Assembly: GCA_046329055.1 (NCBI GenBank)
Contig: JAXLVK010000005.1
Coordinates: 37,210-101,209 of the forward strand
Reading direction: 5' to 3'
Length of the DNA stretch: 64,000 nucleotides
Source of the DNA: JADKCL01 sp046329055
Lineage (GTDB): Bacteria; Bacteroidota; Bacteroidia; J057; JADKCL01
The translations under genes and the position numbers were made by a program. Below the pieces are notes generated by a model. It searched no databases. It had not been told where the DNA came from and was given only the letters and a program-made list of their open reading frames with translations. The number at the start of each line of letters is the position of its first letter. Position 1 is the first letter of the stretch. This document shows positions 33,631-42,393 of the stretch, in pieces.

Positions 33631-34599
33631 TCAGCAGCACCCGCCGCCGTCGTAGTGCCAGGTGCTTTCGGAGATGTAGAGATCGTCCCGGAACAGGTTG
33701 CGCAGGTTGTTGGCGGTTTTGTCGCAGACCGCGAGGGGTTGGTTGTAGGCCATGACGTGGCCCTTGCCATCATCGAAGAAGGGCGCGCCGCCGTAGTAGA
33801 TCGCCGTCTTGCCGGTGAAGACGCAGGCACCGTCGGAGGGCATCGGATCCTTGATGGCGCAGACTTCCACGCTTTCGATGTAGATCAACTTGTCCGTCTC
33901 GTAATGCCCTGGCGCGAGGACGCGGTAGGGGCGACGTGCGCGGATTTCCACCGTGCCAAAGCCGACGTCGGTGATGGTCTGGATATAGTCCTTCAGGGGC
34001 ATGGAGCCGCTCAGGCAAAGGGCGCGGAGGCGCTCGTCGTCGCGGAGGGCCTGGGGCATTTCAGCATCGCAGACCGGATCGCTCAGTACGAGGCGGCCGT
34101 GGGGCTTCAGTACCCGATACATCTCGGAAAGCGCCTTTTTCAGGTCGTCGATTTTGAAGATGTTGAAGAGGCAATTCTGCGCGGCGACATCCACGGAATT
34201 GTCGGGAATGGGCAGGGAAAGGGCGTCACCTTTGCGTAGGTCGATGTACTCCGAACGGAACCAAGGGTTCTCGGCCTCGGCCAGGACCATGTTGTCGCGG
34301 GAGGCTTGCAACATTTCGTCCACCGCATCCACACCGATCACAGCACCGGGACGGCGGCTGAAATAGGAGAATTGCAGGAGCTCCATGCCGCCACCCACGC
34401 CCACGTACAGGACGGTAGGCTCATTGACCAGGTCGCGCGGATGCACCGTGGAACCGCAACCGTAGTTCATGGCCTGCATTTTGGCAGGGATGCTCAAGCC
34501 AGGCAGTTGCCAAACCGGGGTCGTGGTGCAGCACAGGCCGACTTGCGGCGTTTCAGCTGCTTCTTTATAGACGTTGTAGGTAGTGTCGAGGTAGGACAT
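33631..34599 (-). CDS. arsM: Arsenite methyltransferase of the arsenosugar type
   Basis: 322 residues from MSYLDTTYNVYKEAAETPQVGLCCTTTPVWQLPGL, the characteristic opening of arsenosugar-pathway ArsM, including a Cys-Cys pair at 23-24. MNYGCGSTVHPRDL follows, then the SAM-binding motif VLYVGVGGGMELLQFSYFSRRPGAVIGVD and NCLFNIF, GRLVLSDPVCDAEMP and the C-terminal DDLYISESTWHYDGGGCC. The enzyme methylates As(III) with S-adenosylmethionine in the cytoplasm. In many Bacteroidota and cyanobacteria the gene is paired with the radical-SAM gene arsS, which is not present here. A near-match -7 box (TATCTTTC on the minus strand) lies about 25 bases upstream. The next gene upstream on the same strand is a cation exporter. 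Confidence 0.92.
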   Translation of the reverse strand: MSYLDTTYNVYKEAAETPQVGLCCTTTPVWQLPGLSIPAKMQAMNYGCGSTVHPRDLVNEPTVLYVGVGGGMELLQFSYFSRRPGAVIGVDAVDEMLQASRDNMVLAEAENPWFRSEYIDLRKGDALSLPIPDNSVDVAAQNCLFNIFKIDDLKKALSEMYRVLKPHGRLVLSDPVCDAEMPQALRDDERLRALCLSGSMPLKDYIQTITDVGFGTVEIRARRPYRVLAPGHYETDKLIYIESVEVCAIKDPMPSDGACVFTGKTAIYYGGAPFFDDGKGHVMAYNQPLAVCDKTANNLRNLFRDDLYISESTWHYDGGGCC

Positions 34600-34658
34600 T
34601 TTTTCAATCGCTTTTCCGACCCGAAAGATAGGGAATTGTCGGGAATGAGGACGGTTGC

Positions 34659-35699
34659 TCAATCCGCAGGATGGTCCGCGCATTCACCGAGCTCACAATC
34701 AACGCCTTCCTCCTCGATTTCGATGGTGGCATGTTCGATCTTGAAGCCGCGGAGTGTGTCCCTGACCCGGTGCTTCACCGATTCCATCTCCTTCATGTTT
34801 TGTGAGCCAGGCACCACCACGTGCAATGTCGCAACATGGTATTGGCCGTCGAGGGTCCAGAGATGCAGGTCGTGGATGTCCGAAACGCCCTCGATGGTGC
34901 GGAGCTTGTCCTTGATTTTGACGGGATTGAGCTGGACGGGGGTTCCTTGGAGGAAAATGCGGAAGCTTTTGCCCAGGTTCCGGAAGACATTGAACAGGAC
35001 ATAAGTCATGATCCCGATGGAAAGGATCGGATCGAGGATGGGCACGTCCGCGAACATCATCACGATGCTGCCCACCAAAATCGCCACCCAGCCCAGCACG
35101 TCCTCCAGCAAGTGCAAGGCAACCACACGTTCATTCAACGTCGCACCGCGCATGAGCCGATAGGCCGCGATCCCATTGATGGCAATGCCGATGACCGCGA
35201 AGACGACCATGCCCTTCGCATTCGTCTCCTCGGGGTGTATCAGTCGGGGAATGGTGCTCTGCAGGATGAAAATGCAGCCCACGATCAGCACCACCGAATT
35301 GATGAATGCGCCCAGGACCGAAAACCGCGCATAGCCATAGGAATAGGCGCGGTCGCTGTCACGTGCGGAAACCCGCTCCAGGTACCAAGCCAATCCCAGG
35401 GCCAATGAATCCCCAAAGTCATGCAAGGCATCGCTCAGGATCGCAACCGAATTGGTGAAAATGCCCCCGAAGACCTCCAACAGTGCAAATCCCAGGTTCA
35501 GGAAGAATGCGACCTTGATGTTGCCAATCGCGCCGTGGTGACCGTGGTGATGGTGCCCGAGGTGGGAATGCCCATGGTCGTGTCCGTGGTCGTGATCATG
35601 TTCGTGATCATGGCCGTGGTCGTGCGCGTGATCATGTGCGTGGTCATGCCCGTGAGCATGGTCATGCGGATGCGCGGCGTGTCCTTTTTTCCGGGCCAT
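34659..35699 (-). CDS. Cation diffusion facilitator with very His-rich N-terminus
   Basis: 346 residues. The first ~55 residues are an almost uninterrupted His/Asp/Gly tract (repeats of HDHAHDHG and GHDHGHSH), a cytoplasmic metal-binding tail. Then comes the CDF membrane domain with six helices. Helix 2 has NSVAILSDALHDFGDS (HxxxD-type metal site) and helix 5 HLLEDVLGWVAILVGS. A C-terminal CDF cytoplasmic domain (VSDIHDLHLWTLDGQYHVATLHVVV ... HATIEIEEEG) completes it. Such CzcD/ZitB-like proteins export zinc, cobalt or cadmium in exchange for protons. It lies 59 bases upstream of arsM on the same strand, so the two may share a transcript for metal/metalloid stress; this is inference. Confidence 0.93.
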   Translation of the reverse strand: MARKKGHAAHPHDHAHGHDHAHDHAHDHGHDHEHDHDHGHDHGHSHLGHHHHGHHGAIGNIKVAFFLNLGFALLEVFGGIFTNSVAILSDALHDFGDSLALGLAWYLERVSARDSDRAYSYGYARFSVLGAFINSVVLIVGCIFILQSTIPRLIHPEETNAKGMVVFAVIGIAINGIAAYRLMRGATLNERVVALHLLEDVLGWVAILVGSIVMMFADVPILDPILSIGIMTYVLFNVFRNLGKSFRIFLQGTPVQLNPVKIKDKLRTIEGVSDIHDLHLWTLDGQYHVATLHVVVPGSQNMKEMESVKHRVRDTLRGFKIEHATIEIEEEGVDCELGECADHPAD

Positions 35700-35756
35700 G
35701 CGCCAATTTACGAAGATTCGATGGGATCAGAGGGGGAGAATGCGGGCTGAAAATGC

Positions 35757-37265
35757 TCAATCGACCTTGCTGATGCGCCGGGTTCCCAGGTCCATTCCCG
35801 TGGAGCGCAACTTCAAGAAATAGGTCCCTGCTGGCAATGCGCTGAGATCCAGTTCGATCGGTCGGCCATCGAGCAGGGAGCGGCGGAACACGAGTTGCCC
35901 ATTGGCATTCAGGACCAGCAACTCGCCGCCCGCAGCGGGGAGGTCGCCGAGGCTGAGCCGGCCGTTCGTAGGATTGGGGAAGACCCGCCATCCCAGCGGA
36001 ATTTGAGCATGGTTGCCAGCCGGAATACCGACAGTCGCCTTGCGGTAACGGACTTGATTGGCGGCATCGTCCTGCCATACGAGGTGGAGTTCCCCATTGG
36101 CCCACTTCAAATCCGGGAAACTCTGAACGCCAGCCGCCATTTCCGTCACATTGACCACAGGATTCGCGAACAATCCAGCAATGCCATGGAACGAGTACCG
36201 CAGCATGATCTCCGGGTTGCTGCTCGTGCTTTCCATCCATGCAGCGACGATGGTGTCCCCGCTCGCCGCGATCACCGGGTAGTTTTGGATGGTGCCCTGG
36301 GCCACGTTGCCGTTCAATCGGAGGTTGTAGGCGGTGGTGGAACCATTCAAGGATGCCGCGCCGATCCAAACCCTTGCCAACGCATCCGTGCCTTGGCTCA
36401 TGAAGACGGAATAAATGCTGTCCCCAACAATCGCCGAGCCAGCCCCTGAACTCGGGCATGCCGCCAGCGTCCAATCCGTGGTGTCCAGGTCGATTGCCGT
36501 CCCAAAGGTCTGCCCGCCATCCGTGGAAACCGTGGCCCAGAAGTCGCGGAGGTTGGCGTCATTGTTCCGGAAAACGGAAATGACCTTGCCTTGATGGCTG
36601 TAAAGATGCCCCGTGCAACAATCGCAGACATCCGTCCCCGGCGCTGCTGCGCTGCTGACGGCCTCGGGCGCCCAAGTCATGCCGCCATCGGAACTCGCGC
36701 GGGCAACCCAGCGGGGAGACAAGTAGGCCGTCGTCTGCCGGATGTAATTCACGATCGGGTTTCCTCCCGGTAGGATTGCCACGTTCCCAAAAGTGGGCAT
36801 GTCCGGGTTCAGGCTATCCACCCAAATCGGATTGGACCAATTCAGTCCGGCGTCGAAGGAGGACCTGACCATGACCTGCGCGGAGCTAGGCGGATAGGTC
36901 GTGTAGGCGATGAATATGGTGTCGCCCTTCGCAGCGATGTTGGGACCCTCGACGGTGTAGGAATTGATGGAGCCGGATGGATTGATCTTGAATGGAGTGT
37001 CAAATGCAGAGCCATTCCATCGGGCGACGTAGCCGTTTTTGCCACCCGTGGACTTGCACCACAGCACCAATGGGACATTTCCGGAGGTCACGGCGATCTG
37101 CGGGCGGATGTTGTCATAGACGCTGCCATTGGCGACCTGAATGGGGGCTTGCCAGACGAGGCCGGGGGCTTGGGCCATGACGCCTTGAACCGATCCGGTG
37201 AGCAACGCCGCAAGGGAAAGCGCCTTGAGCAGGAATTTGGCGGGCTGAATAGAGCAGATTCCCAT
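35757..37265 (-). CDS. Sialidase-fold (BNR-like) secreted protein with T9SS type A sorting domain
   Basis: 502 residues from MGICSIQPAKFLLKALSLAALLTGSVQGVMAQ (signal peptide). The body contains Asp-box-like motifs of a six-bladed propeller: RSSFDAGLNWSNPIW, ASSDGGMTWAPEAV and STDGGQTFGTAIDL. Repeated structures such as VAILPGGNPIVNY and PVIAASGDTIVAAWMES are also present. It resembles exo-alpha-sialidase-fold proteins, but the arginine triad of true sialidases is not recognised, so enzyme activity is not claimed. DVCDCCTGHLYSH is a Cys-rich loop. The C-terminus is a type A domain (RVFPNPTNGRLSL ... LNANGQLVFRR ... LPAGTYFLKL). It has its own -7 box at 37286-37293. Confidence 0.82.
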   Translation of the reverse strand: MGICSIQPAKFLLKALSLAALLTGSVQGVMAQAPGLVWQAPIQVANGSVYDNIRPQIAVTSGNVPLVLWCKSTGGKNGYVARWNGSAFDTPFKINPSGSINSYTVEGPNIAAKGDTIFIAYTTYPPSSAQVMVRSSFDAGLNWSNPIWVDSLNPDMPTFGNVAILPGGNPIVNYIRQTTAYLSPRWVARASSDGGMTWAPEAVSSAAAPGTDVCDCCTGHLYSHQGKVISVFRNNDANLRDFWATVSTDGGQTFGTAIDLDTTDWTLAACPSSGAGSAIVGDSIYSVFMSQGTDALARVWIGAASLNGSTTAYNLRLNGNVAQGTIQNYPVIAASGDTIVAAWMESTSSNPEIMLRYSFHGIAGLFANPVVNVTEMAAGVQSFPDLKWANGELHLVWQDDAANQVRYRKATVGIPAGNHAQIPLGWRVFPNPTNGRLSLGDLPAAGGELLVLNANGQLVFRRSLLDGRPIELDLSALPAGTYFLKLRSTGMDLGTRRISKVD

Positions 37266-37285
37266 TTGATTCTCTGAGTCTTGCG

Positions 37286-37293
37286 CAAAGATA
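37286..37293 (-). promoter_or_regulatory. Bacteroidota -7 box (TATCTTTG) for the sialidase-fold gene
   Basis: Read on the minus strand, this is an exact TAnnTTTG match 20 bases upstream of the ATG at 37265. Confidence 0.6.
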
Positions 37294-37356
37294 GTGTTTG
37301 CTGGGCACGAAGGCAGCAGATCTTGTTCGAAGCCTTCGAGCACGCAGCCTCTGCTG

Positions 37357-37407
37357 AGCCCGCGGCCTCAGGCCGCAGGGCTATCTACCCATGCCGCCTC
37401 TGGCGGC
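37357..37407. repeat. REP-like double hairpin, copy 1
   Basis: Hairpin 1 is GCGGCC-TCA-GGCCGC (37362-37376) extended by AGCCC/GGGCT with one bulge. Hairpin 2 is GCCGCC-TCT-GGCGGC (37393-37407). A short GGGCTATCTACCC spacer lies between. Two similar paired-hairpin elements occur at 38358 and 52802, all between genes. Confidence 0.55.
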
Positions 37408-37496
37408 GAAGTTGGAAAAGGGGGAGCGCAAGGCCCAAAGAAGCCAATCGATGGGCAGGGTGCAGAAAAGCCCGAAGTAGGGTGTAGGAGCGAACC

Positions 37497-38321
37497 TCAA
37501 ACCACCCCAGCCGCAAGCAGTTCCAATGCCGTCTGAGCCTGCATGCTCGCCGCCTCAGCAGCCGCAGCCTGAGCGAAATCTTCCCCACTCGAAGCATACA
37601 AAATGCTCCTGCTCGCATTGATCAGCAGTCCCCCAAGCGCATTGGCACCCGCTTGACAGACGGCATGGAGATCGCCACCCTGCGCACCCACCCCAGGCAC
37701 TAGGAAAAAGTTCTCCGGCGCCAATTCCCGGATGGCGGCAATCTGCTCGGCCCGCGTCGCGCCTGTCACAAATCCGAGGTGCCCGGGCATGCCCTTCGCC
37801 CATTCCAATGCCGTCTCCACCACCCGCAGATGCAGGGGAACGCCATCAACCTGACTCATTTGGAAGTCGGTCGCGCCAGGATTTGAAGTCAGCGCGAGTA
37901 GGAAGACCCATTTGTCCTTGAACTCCAAGAATGGCTGTACACTGTCCCGACCCATGTAAGGCGCGATGGTGATGGCATCGAAGTCCATGGCCTCGAAAAA
38001 TGCCCTTGCGTACAGCAAACTGGTGTTGCCGATGTCGCCGCGCTTCGCGTCCGCGATGCTCAGGCAGTCCTTGGGGATGAGTTCTAGGGTCTTTTGCAGG
38101 GTTTCCCAGCCGCGAGGGCCGAGGGCCTCATAGAATGCGATGTTCGGCTTGTAGGCGATGGCGTATTCGGCGGTCGCCTCGATGATGCGGCGGTTGAATT
38201 CGAGGATCGGGTCGGCGTGGGAATGCAGGTGCTGCGGGATTTTGCGCGGGTCAGTGTCGAGGCCCACGCAGAGGAGGGATTTTTTGCGGCGGATGACGGA
38301 GAGGAGGTCGGACGGGGTCAT
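37497..38321 (-). CDS. pyrF: Orotidine-5'-phosphate decarboxylase
   Basis: 274 residues, the length of subfamily 2 OMP decarboxylases. Landmarks: SLLCVGLDTDPRKIPQHL, YAIAYKPNIAFYEALG, the catalytic block LSIADAKRGDIGNTS (Asp-x-Lys-x-x-x-Asp), TIAPYMGRDSVQPFLEF, GFVTGATRAEQI, PENFFLVPGVGAQGGDL and INASRSILYAS. The enzyme converts orotidine 5'-phosphate to UMP, the last step of pyrimidine synthesis, in the cytoplasm. It is not linked to other pyr genes except that a damaged pyrD copy lies 5 kb away. REP-like elements flank it on both sides. Confidence 0.97.
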   Translation of the reverse strand: MTPSDLLSVIRRKKSLLCVGLDTDPRKIPQHLHSHADPILEFNRRIIEATAEYAIAYKPNIAFYEALGPRGWETLQKTLELIPKDCLSIADAKRGDIGNTSLLYARAFFEAMDFDAITIAPYMGRDSVQPFLEFKDKWVFLLALTSNPGATDFQMSQVDGVPLHLRVVETALEWAKGMPGHLGFVTGATRAEQIAAIRELAPENFFLVPGVGAQGGDLHAVCQAGANALGGLLINASRSILYASSGEDFAQAAAAEAASMQAQTALELLAAGVV

Positions 38322-38357
38322 GCCGCGAAGTTAGTCGAGAATTGAGAATCGGGGAAA

Positions 38358-38406
38358 GCCCTGAAAGGGCGAAAGAAAACTCGCCAAGGGTGCAGCCCTT
38401 GGCGAG
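38358..38406. repeat. REP-like double hairpin, copy 2
   Basis: Hairpin 1 is GCCCT-GAA-AGGGC (38358-38370). Hairpin 2 is CTCGCCAAGGG-TGCAG-CCCTTGGCGAG (38380-38406), a perfect 11-bp stem. It lies between the start of pyrF and the end of lolA and may also act as a terminator for lolA. Confidence 0.55.
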
Positions 38407-38570
38407 TGGATATGTTTTTCCGATCTGTGTTTCCGTTTTCGCTGGCCCCCTTCGAGATGCCTCAGGGCAAGCGAGGCCAGCGGTTCGATCGGCGTGCGGC
38501 AAACCTTCGTATTCCTCGGTTTTCACCGCCGCCTTTTCCTAGCCGCCGCCTCTTCTTAGCCTCTCGCCTC

Positions 38571-39218
38571 TCAGCGCTCGCTCTGGTTCGTCAGGATCCA
38601 GCCCATGTCGATGTACTTCTTCTCATCCAATGTAAACGTCGGGTCTTGCACGCCGGTGTTCACGCGGATGTTGGTCATCTCGTATTGGTACTGAGAGCCG
38701 TTGCGGGCGTACATGATGGCCTTCTGGATGAGTTTGGACTCCATGTTGATCCAGAGGACGGTTTTCCAGATGTCGCCGTCGTCGTTGTTGGCGAAGAGGG
38801 TGACTTTGTTGGCGCCGGCCTCTTCTCCATTGAAGTCGCTTTTGACGTCCTTCTCATACATTTTGTAGAGGCGGTCGGGGCTCAGGTCCTCTTTCGGATC
38901 AAAGTCGCTCTTGAGGATTTCTTGGTCGGCCTTCATCACCACCCAGGTGTATTTGCCGTTGCAGTACATCTCTTCGTCTTGGAAGGCGATTTTGTACTTG
39001 CTCTTTTTCAATGTGACCACGCCCTTTTTCACCACGGGCTTCTTGGCCTCGGGGTTGGTGAGGGTGTAGGTGAAGTCGGCGGTGACGTCGGTCAGGCTAT
39101 TGAACTTGTTTTGGGAGGCCTGAATGATCTTGTCAGACTTGGGATTGCTTTGGGCAGAGACTGCTGTTGTGGCAGCGACCAAGAAGAGGACGGCCAACAA
39201 GCGGCTGAAATTTTTCAT
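38571..39218 (-). CDS. lolA: LolA-like outer-membrane lipoprotein carrier protein
   Basis: 215 residues from MKNFSRLLAVLFLVAATTAVSAQ (signal peptide). The mature part follows the LolA pattern seen in Bacteroidota: KIIQASQNKFNSLTDVTADFTYTL, KKGVVTLKKSKYKIAFQDEEMYCNGKYTWVVMKADQEIL, a DPKEDLSPDRLYKMYEKD segment, then strands ending in YEMTNIRVNTGVQDPTFTLDEKKY. LolA ferries lipoproteins through the periplasm from LolCDE. It follows ftsK by 93 bases on the same strand, an arrangement common in the phylum (recalled). The family assignment is good; transport function is inferred from it. Confidence 0.88.
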   Translation of the reverse strand: MKNFSRLLAVLFLVAATTAVSAQSNPKSDKIIQASQNKFNSLTDVTADFTYTLTNPEAKKPVVKKGVVTLKKSKYKIAFQDEEMYCNGKYTWVVMKADQEILKSDFDPKEDLSPDRLYKMYEKDVKSDFNGEEAGANKVTLFANNDDGDIWKTVLWINMESKLIQKAIMYARNGSQYQYEMTNIRVNTGVQDPTFTLDEKKYIDMGWILTNQSER

Positions 39219-39311
39219 GTAAGTGAATAACATTGAACTCGGGACAAATTTCCAACTAACGCGCCAATTCCCCAAACCCGGTTGCGTAACAGGGCGAGAA
39301 GAAAGGTCGCG

Positions 39312-42059
39312 TCAGTCGAGTCCGTTCAAAATCTGTTCCAAAGTGTATTCGTCGTGCACCAAAACTTCGCGGGCCTTGCTGCCTTGGAAGGGGCCGACGA
39401 TCCCAGCCTTCTCCAATTGGTCGATGATGCGTCCTGCGCGGTTGTAGCCGAGGCTCAAGCGGCGCTGGATGAGGGAGGTCGATCCCTGCTGATGCTTGAC
39501 CACCAAGCGGGCTGCGTCGCTGAAAAAGTCGTCGCGTTCGCCCAAGTCCTCCTCGTCGATGTCCTCGTCGGCACCCTCGATGGGCACCTCCGGCAGGAAG
39601 TAGGGCGTCGGGTAGCCGCGCTGGTCCGAGATGAATTTCACGAGATTTTCGACTTCCGGGGTGTCGATGAAGGCGTTCTGAATCCGGACAAGCTCGCTGC
39701 CTGTACTCAAAAGAAGATCGCCCCGTCCTACCAACTGGTCGGCACCGCCTGTGTCGAGGATGGTGCGGGAGTCCACCTTGGAGGTGACGCGGAAGGAGAT
39801 GCGCGCCGGGAAGTTGGCTTTGATGATACCCGTGATGACGTTCACGGACGGCCGTTGCGTGGCGAGGATCAAGTGGATGCCGATGGCGCGGGCAAGCTGT
39901 GCAAGGCGTGCGATCGGGGTCTCGATCTCCTTCCCGGCGGTCATCATGAGGTCGGCGAACTCGTCGATGATCAGGACGATGTAGGGGAGGAAGCGGTGCC
40001 CTTTCTTCGGGTTCAGGCGGCGGCTCGTGAACTTCGCATTGTACTCGGTGAGGTTCCGGGTTCCGGCCTTCTTGAGCAGGTCGTAGCGGCTGTCCATCTC
40101 CTTGCAGAGGCTGTTCAGCACCCCGATCACCTGCTTGGTGTCGGTGATGATGGGCTCGTCGCTGCTTTCGAGCATGGCCATGAAGTGGCTCTCCAGGTTG
40201 GAGTAGAGGCTGAGTTCCACCTTCTTGGGGTCGATCAGCACGAATTTCACCTGCGAGGGATGCTTCTTGTACAGGATGGACGAGATGATGCCGTTGATGC
40301 CCACGGACTTGCCTTGACCGGTGGCACCTGCGATGAGCAAGTGCGGCATTTTGGCCAAGTCAGCGATATAGACCTCGTTGCTGATGGTGCGCCCCAAGAC
40401 GAGGGGCAGTTCTGCCTTGGTGTCCCGGAACTTCTCTGTGCTCATCACGGAGCGCATGGACACGACCTCCGGTTTGGAGTTCGGAATCTCGATGCCGATG
40501 GTCCCTTTTCCCGGGATCGGCGCGATGATACGGATGCCGAGGGCGCTCAGGCTCAGGGCGATGTCGTCTTCCAGGTTCCTGATCTTTGCGATGCGGACAC
40601 CAGCGGCAGGCACGATCTCGTACAGCGTCACGGTCGGGCCGATGGTGGCCTTGATGCTCGTGATGTCGATCTTGTAGTGCTGGAGCGTCTGGACAATCTT
40701 GTTCTTGTTGTCCTCGAGTTCGGCGCGGTTCACCTCCCGGCTGCTGCTGCCGTCGCGTTGCTCCAGCAGGTCGATGGTCGGGTATTGGTAGGTGCTGAGC
40801 TCCAGGGTGGGGTCGTATTCCGCCCAGTCGGCGACTTCCTCTTCCCCGTCCAGGGTTTCGAGGCTGTCCTCCGGCACGATCTTCTCGAATTGGTCGTCCT
40901 TGACCTCTTGGATGTTGTCGCCATTGATGGGGACCACGGGCGGCCGGTCATTCACTGGGGCATCACGCTCGACAGTGTTCTCGACGACGAAATCGAGGCC
41001 CGCGGCCTTGTTTTCGGGTTGTCCGCTGCGATGGGTGTTGATCTCGGGGATCTCGTCCGGACTGGGCAGGCTCACCTCGAAGACAGGCTCCGCGTTCTTG
41101 TTGCGCGGTGTCTCGGGGATGGCATTGATTTCGAGCGGAATCTCCTCCTTGGTGGAGGGCTTCTTGGAATCGACCTTGTTCTGGACAGGCTCGACCTTCT
41201 CCTCTACGACTGGTGCCTCCTCCTTGGGCTCCTCGGCGCGGCGGACGGAGATCACGAATTCATCGCCAGTGGCATTCTCCTCCTCCATTTCCTCGGGGTC
41301 ATGGGCTTGGACATTGTCGCCTTCTGCTTCGTCCTTGGGTTCCTCCTTGCCTTCGGCTGCCTCACCCTCGGGCTGTGGTTGCTTGGGCAGCAGCTTACTG
41401 AAGGGCAGATCGACATTGAAATTCACCACAAGGAACACGAGGAATGAGATCACGATCACCAATCCCGTCCCCACCCGGCCGATGGGGTAGGTGAGGAGTT
41501 CGTTCATGTACCAACCAAATCCGCCACCAAGCAGGCTGGGCTTGCCCCAGACGAGGTAGGAGGTGAATGCCAGGAAAACCGATCCCCAGAGGACGGTGAA
41601 GAAGACGTATTTGAGGATTTTGAAGAGGAATGGGGTGTATTTCCGCTCCAGGATGGCGAAGCCCCAGAGTCCAGAGTACAACGGAATGACCACCGCAAGC
41701 GCACCGAATCCCCTGCGGACAAACAGCTCGCTCAACCAAGCCCCGATTCCACCCAGCCAATTCGCAGGCATGCCTTCTCCAGCCTCGTCTTTGTACCCCG
41801 TAAAAAAGTGGGAGACGAAGGAGAAGAGCATCACGGCACTGCTGAGGATGACGAACAGCCCGAAGACCTTGCGTCCCTTTTCAGAGCGCATGAACTGTAT
41901 AAATTGTCCGATCCGACCCACTTTGCGCGGGGCTTCCTCCTCCTGCGGGGGCGGCGGCGTAGCCTTCTTGCGTTCGCGGCGCAGACCTTGCTCGACTGCA
42001 TTGTCTGGCTTTTCTGCCTTCTCGGACCTGTCTTTGACGACGTTTTCTTTCCCGGCCAT
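39312..42059 (-). CDS. ftsK: DNA translocase FtsK
   Basis: 915 residues from MAGKENVVKDRSEKAEK. The N-terminal part has a basic Pro-rich tail and four membrane helices (for example KVFGLFVILSSAVMLFSFVSHFF and GLVIVISFLVFLVVNF). A long acidic Glu/Pro-rich linker (~215-450) follows. The motor has the alpha domain (NKIVQTLQHYKIDITSIKATIGPTVTLYEI), Walker A GATGQGKSVG near residue 575, Walker B IVLIIDEFADLM and QLARAIGIHLILATQRPS. The C-terminal winged-helix gamma domain (STSLIQRRLSLGYNRAGRIIDQLE) would read KOPS-like sequences. FtsK pumps chromosome dimers toward XerCD at the septum. It is the first gene of an apparent ftsK-lolA unit. Confidence 0.97.
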   Translation of the reverse strand: MAGKENVVKDRSEKAEKPDNAVEQGLRRERKKATPPPPQEEEAPRKVGRIGQFIQFMRSEKGRKVFGLFVILSSAVMLFSFVSHFFTGYKDEAGEGMPANWLGGIGAWLSELFVRRGFGALAVVIPLYSGLWGFAILERKYTPFLFKILKYVFFTVLWGSVFLAFTSYLVWGKPSLLGGGFGWYMNELLTYPIGRVGTGLVIVISFLVFLVVNFNVDLPFSKLLPKQPQPEGEAAEGKEEPKDEAEGDNVQAHDPEEMEEENATGDEFVISVRRAEEPKEEAPVVEEKVEPVQNKVDSKKPSTKEEIPLEINAIPETPRNKNAEPVFEVSLPSPDEIPEINTHRSGQPENKAAGLDFVVENTVERDAPVNDRPPVVPINGDNIQEVKDDQFEKIVPEDSLETLDGEEEVADWAEYDPTLELSTYQYPTIDLLEQRDGSSSREVNRAELEDNKNKIVQTLQHYKIDITSIKATIGPTVTLYEIVPAAGVRIAKIRNLEDDIALSLSALGIRIIAPIPGKGTIGIEIPNSKPEVVSMRSVMSTEKFRDTKAELPLVLGRTISNEVYIADLAKMPHLLIAGATGQGKSVGINGIISSILYKKHPSQVKFVLIDPKKVELSLYSNLESHFMAMLESSDEPIITDTKQVIGVLNSLCKEMDSRYDLLKKAGTRNLTEYNAKFTSRRLNPKKGHRFLPYIVLIIDEFADLMMTAGKEIETPIARLAQLARAIGIHLILATQRPSVNVITGIIKANFPARISFRVTSKVDSRTILDTGGADQLVGRGDLLLSTGSELVRIQNAFIDTPEVENLVKFISDQRGYPTPYFLPEVPIEGADEDIDEEDLGERDDFFSDAARLVVKHQQGSTSLIQRRLSLGYNRAGRIIDQLEKAGIVGPFQGSKAREVLVHDEYTLEQILNGLD

Positions 42060-42381
42060 TCTAATTTTGCTTGGCCCTTGTGCAGCGCAAGCGGTGATTG
42101 TGGACAAACCATGCCCAAGGGGTGCAAATTACGTAAACCTCAGGGGGGTGTAATCCACATTGGCCTTGGGAGTGAATAGGATTGTGTACGGTGGAACCGC
42201 TTTTCAGTTAGCATGGAGCAGATAGCAGATAGCAGTTTGGCTCTTAGGGTGCACTGATAGTACCCTTCGAGAGCCTCATGGTGCTCTCAGGTCGCTCCCA
42301 TGGCGCTTTCAGGGATCCATAACTTCGGTGATGGGCGATTCTTGGGGTGTTTGCCCTGCTCTTTGACAATCTCGATTCCGC
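42060..42381. other. Divergent intergenic region upstream of ftsK
   Basis: About 320 bases without a gene. On the minus strand the ftsK side has GTAATTTGC near 42127, one base short of a -7 box. AGCAGATAGCAGATAGCAG near 42217 is a short direct repeat. Nothing else was recognised. Confidence 0.4.
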
Positions 42382-42389
42382 TACATTTG
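42382..42389 (+). promoter_or_regulatory. -7 box (TACATTTG) directly before the start codon
   Basis: An exact TAnnTTTG match separated from the ATG at 42394 by only four bases, so transcription would start at or inside the start codon. TTTGACA lies 16-20 bases upstream of the box. Confidence 0.5.
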
Positions 42390-42393
42390 GGGC

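Noticed and set aside
35757..37265. True sialidase
   Set aside because: Asp-box-like repeats are present but the catalytic arginine triad and Tyr/Glu pair could not be identified.
39282..41447. Long open frame (721 codons) on the plus strand opposite ftsK
   Set aside because: It mirrors the codon pattern of ftsK, which has complete family motifs. The antisense product has no domain and is an artefact of GC-rich codons.
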